Shown here: piece after piece, positions 41,979-42,397 of the stretch
Numbering within the stretch: the stretch's first letter is position 1
Layout: each line of letters starts with the position of its first letter
Source: Azospirillum sp. 51_20
Lineage (GTDB): Bacteria; Pseudomonadota; Alphaproteobacteria; RF32; CAG-239
Assembly (NCBI GenBank): GCA_001917175.1
Contig: MNTV01000023.1
Coordinates: 1-42,397, forward strand
Direction of reading: 5' to 3'
DNA: 42,397 bases
Made by a program: the position numbers and the translations under genes
The notes under the pieces: model-generated
Databases searched by the model: none
What the model was told of the DNA's origin: nothing
The model's input: only the letters and a program-made list of their open reading frames with translations

Positions 41979-42003
41979 AAGGCCGCAAAAAAAATGCGGC
42001 CTT
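41979..42003. terminator. Hairpin terminator upstream of the HTH gene
   Basis: Perfect 9-bp stem AAGGCCGCA/TGCGGCCTT with an A-rich loop. Read on the minus strand it continues into TTTT, so it would insulate the HTH gene from transcription entering from the right. Confidence 0.75.
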
Positions 42004-42047
42004 CTCGGGGTTGAAACGTTTGGTTTTGTTAGTTTTCAGATACAAAA

Positions 42048-42077
42048 AAAGAGGCCGCAGATGAATGCGACCTCTTT
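42048..42077. terminator. Second hairpin upstream of the HTH gene
   Basis: Stem AAAGAGGcCGCA/TGCGaCCTCTTT with one mismatch. It closely resembles the hairpins at 41634 and 41979 (all carry GGCC-GCA against TGC-ACC/GCC). Confidence 0.7.
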
Positions 42078-42093
42078 AATTTTAAGAAAACTA

Positions 42094-42161
42094 TATGTAT
42101 TAAAATAATATTTTGTCTTTTCTGTCTTATGTATTAAAATAATATTTTGTCTTTTCTGTCT
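42094..42161. repeat. Two perfect 34-bp tandem repeats
   Basis: Unit starts TATGTATTAAAATAATATTT and ends CTTTTCTGTCT; copies at 42094-42127 and 42128-42161 are identical. They lie about 140 bases before the HTH gene and could be binding sites. Confidence 0.9.
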
Positions 42162-42397
42162 AGTTACCAAACAAGAAAAAAGACACAGCTATCCGTTTTT
42201 TATGTGTGATTTATTAAATATTTTATGGGAAATCAAAAAGATAGGGTAATTTTATGTCTAGGTGTATAGATACACTAATCCCTTTAAGAAGTAGGAGATA
42301 AAAAAATAACTCCTCAATTAATTAACTGGCGCTATTAATTCGCCTACTATATAATTGGAAATTTACAGAAAGCTAATATTCTATTAATCCCAAATAT
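42162..42397. other. AT-rich right edge without a supported gene
   Basis: A bulged palindrome (TAGgTGTAT/ATACACTA, 42259-42277) is the main structure. On the minus strand a short open frame from the edge to a TAG at 42347-42349 could be the end of a gene beyond the window, but 16 codons are too few to judge. Confidence 0.4.

Noticed and set aside
42094..42161. CRISPR array
   Set aside because: Only two directly adjacent 34-base copies with no spacer between them and no cas gene.

Overview
The window looks like a chromosomal segment of a host-associated (probably gut) alphaproteobacterium. Evidence for that is the parvulin/secA divergent pair, an ELM1-family protein (a family shared by alphaproteobacteria and mitochondria), the ffh-rpsP-rimM-trmD-rplS block, PtsP and PrfA close together, RodZ and a large classical autotransporter. 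The assignment rests on gene content only; no rRNA is present. The left 33 kb is moderately GC-rich with tight operons and clear Shine-Dalgarno sites. From about 33.7 kb, and strongly from 35.2 kb, the DNA becomes AT-rich and gene content changes to accessory functions.

Left part (1-13 kb): the end of an unknown gene, a secreted parvulin, secA, an ELM1-like gene, then ffh behind a strong promoter and a folded leader RNA, followed by rpsP, rimM, trmD and rplS. A 660-base gap precedes a 1092-residue autotransporter with about 11 beta-helix repeats.

Middle part (13-30 kb): a DEAD-box-derived protein reduced to one RecA domain, a stand-alone cupin, ptsP, rodZ, hisS-prfA, then a probable operon of an aspartate-semialdehyde-dehydrogenase-like protein that has lost its catalytic residues, a large MscS-type channel and murD. 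A tRNA-Thr(CGU) is followed by an isolated phage tail-fibre/chaperone pair, a histidine phosphatase, a nucleoside deaminase and a secreted HEXXH protein.

Right part (30-42.4 kb): a 1.2 kb non-coding tract with a 123-bp duplication and a 103-bp-period polypyrimidine tandem repeat; a GNAT acetyltransferase; murA with a small overlapping upstream gene; a lipoprotein and a membrane protein. Then comes an AT-rich accessory island: NERD/zinc-ribbon protein, Ham1-like NTPase, putative restriction endonuclease plus cytosine-5 methyltransferase, a convergent DUF262/HEPN pair, a GC-rich candidate structured RNA, and an excisionase-like HTH gene surrounded by related hairpins. Three related ~120-180 bp elements, the two complete ones bounded by AGTCYGATAA/TTATCGGACT, sit between the single-gene units on the left side of the island. 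The island reads as a defence or mobile-element region; its functions are inferred from family membership and neighbourhood.
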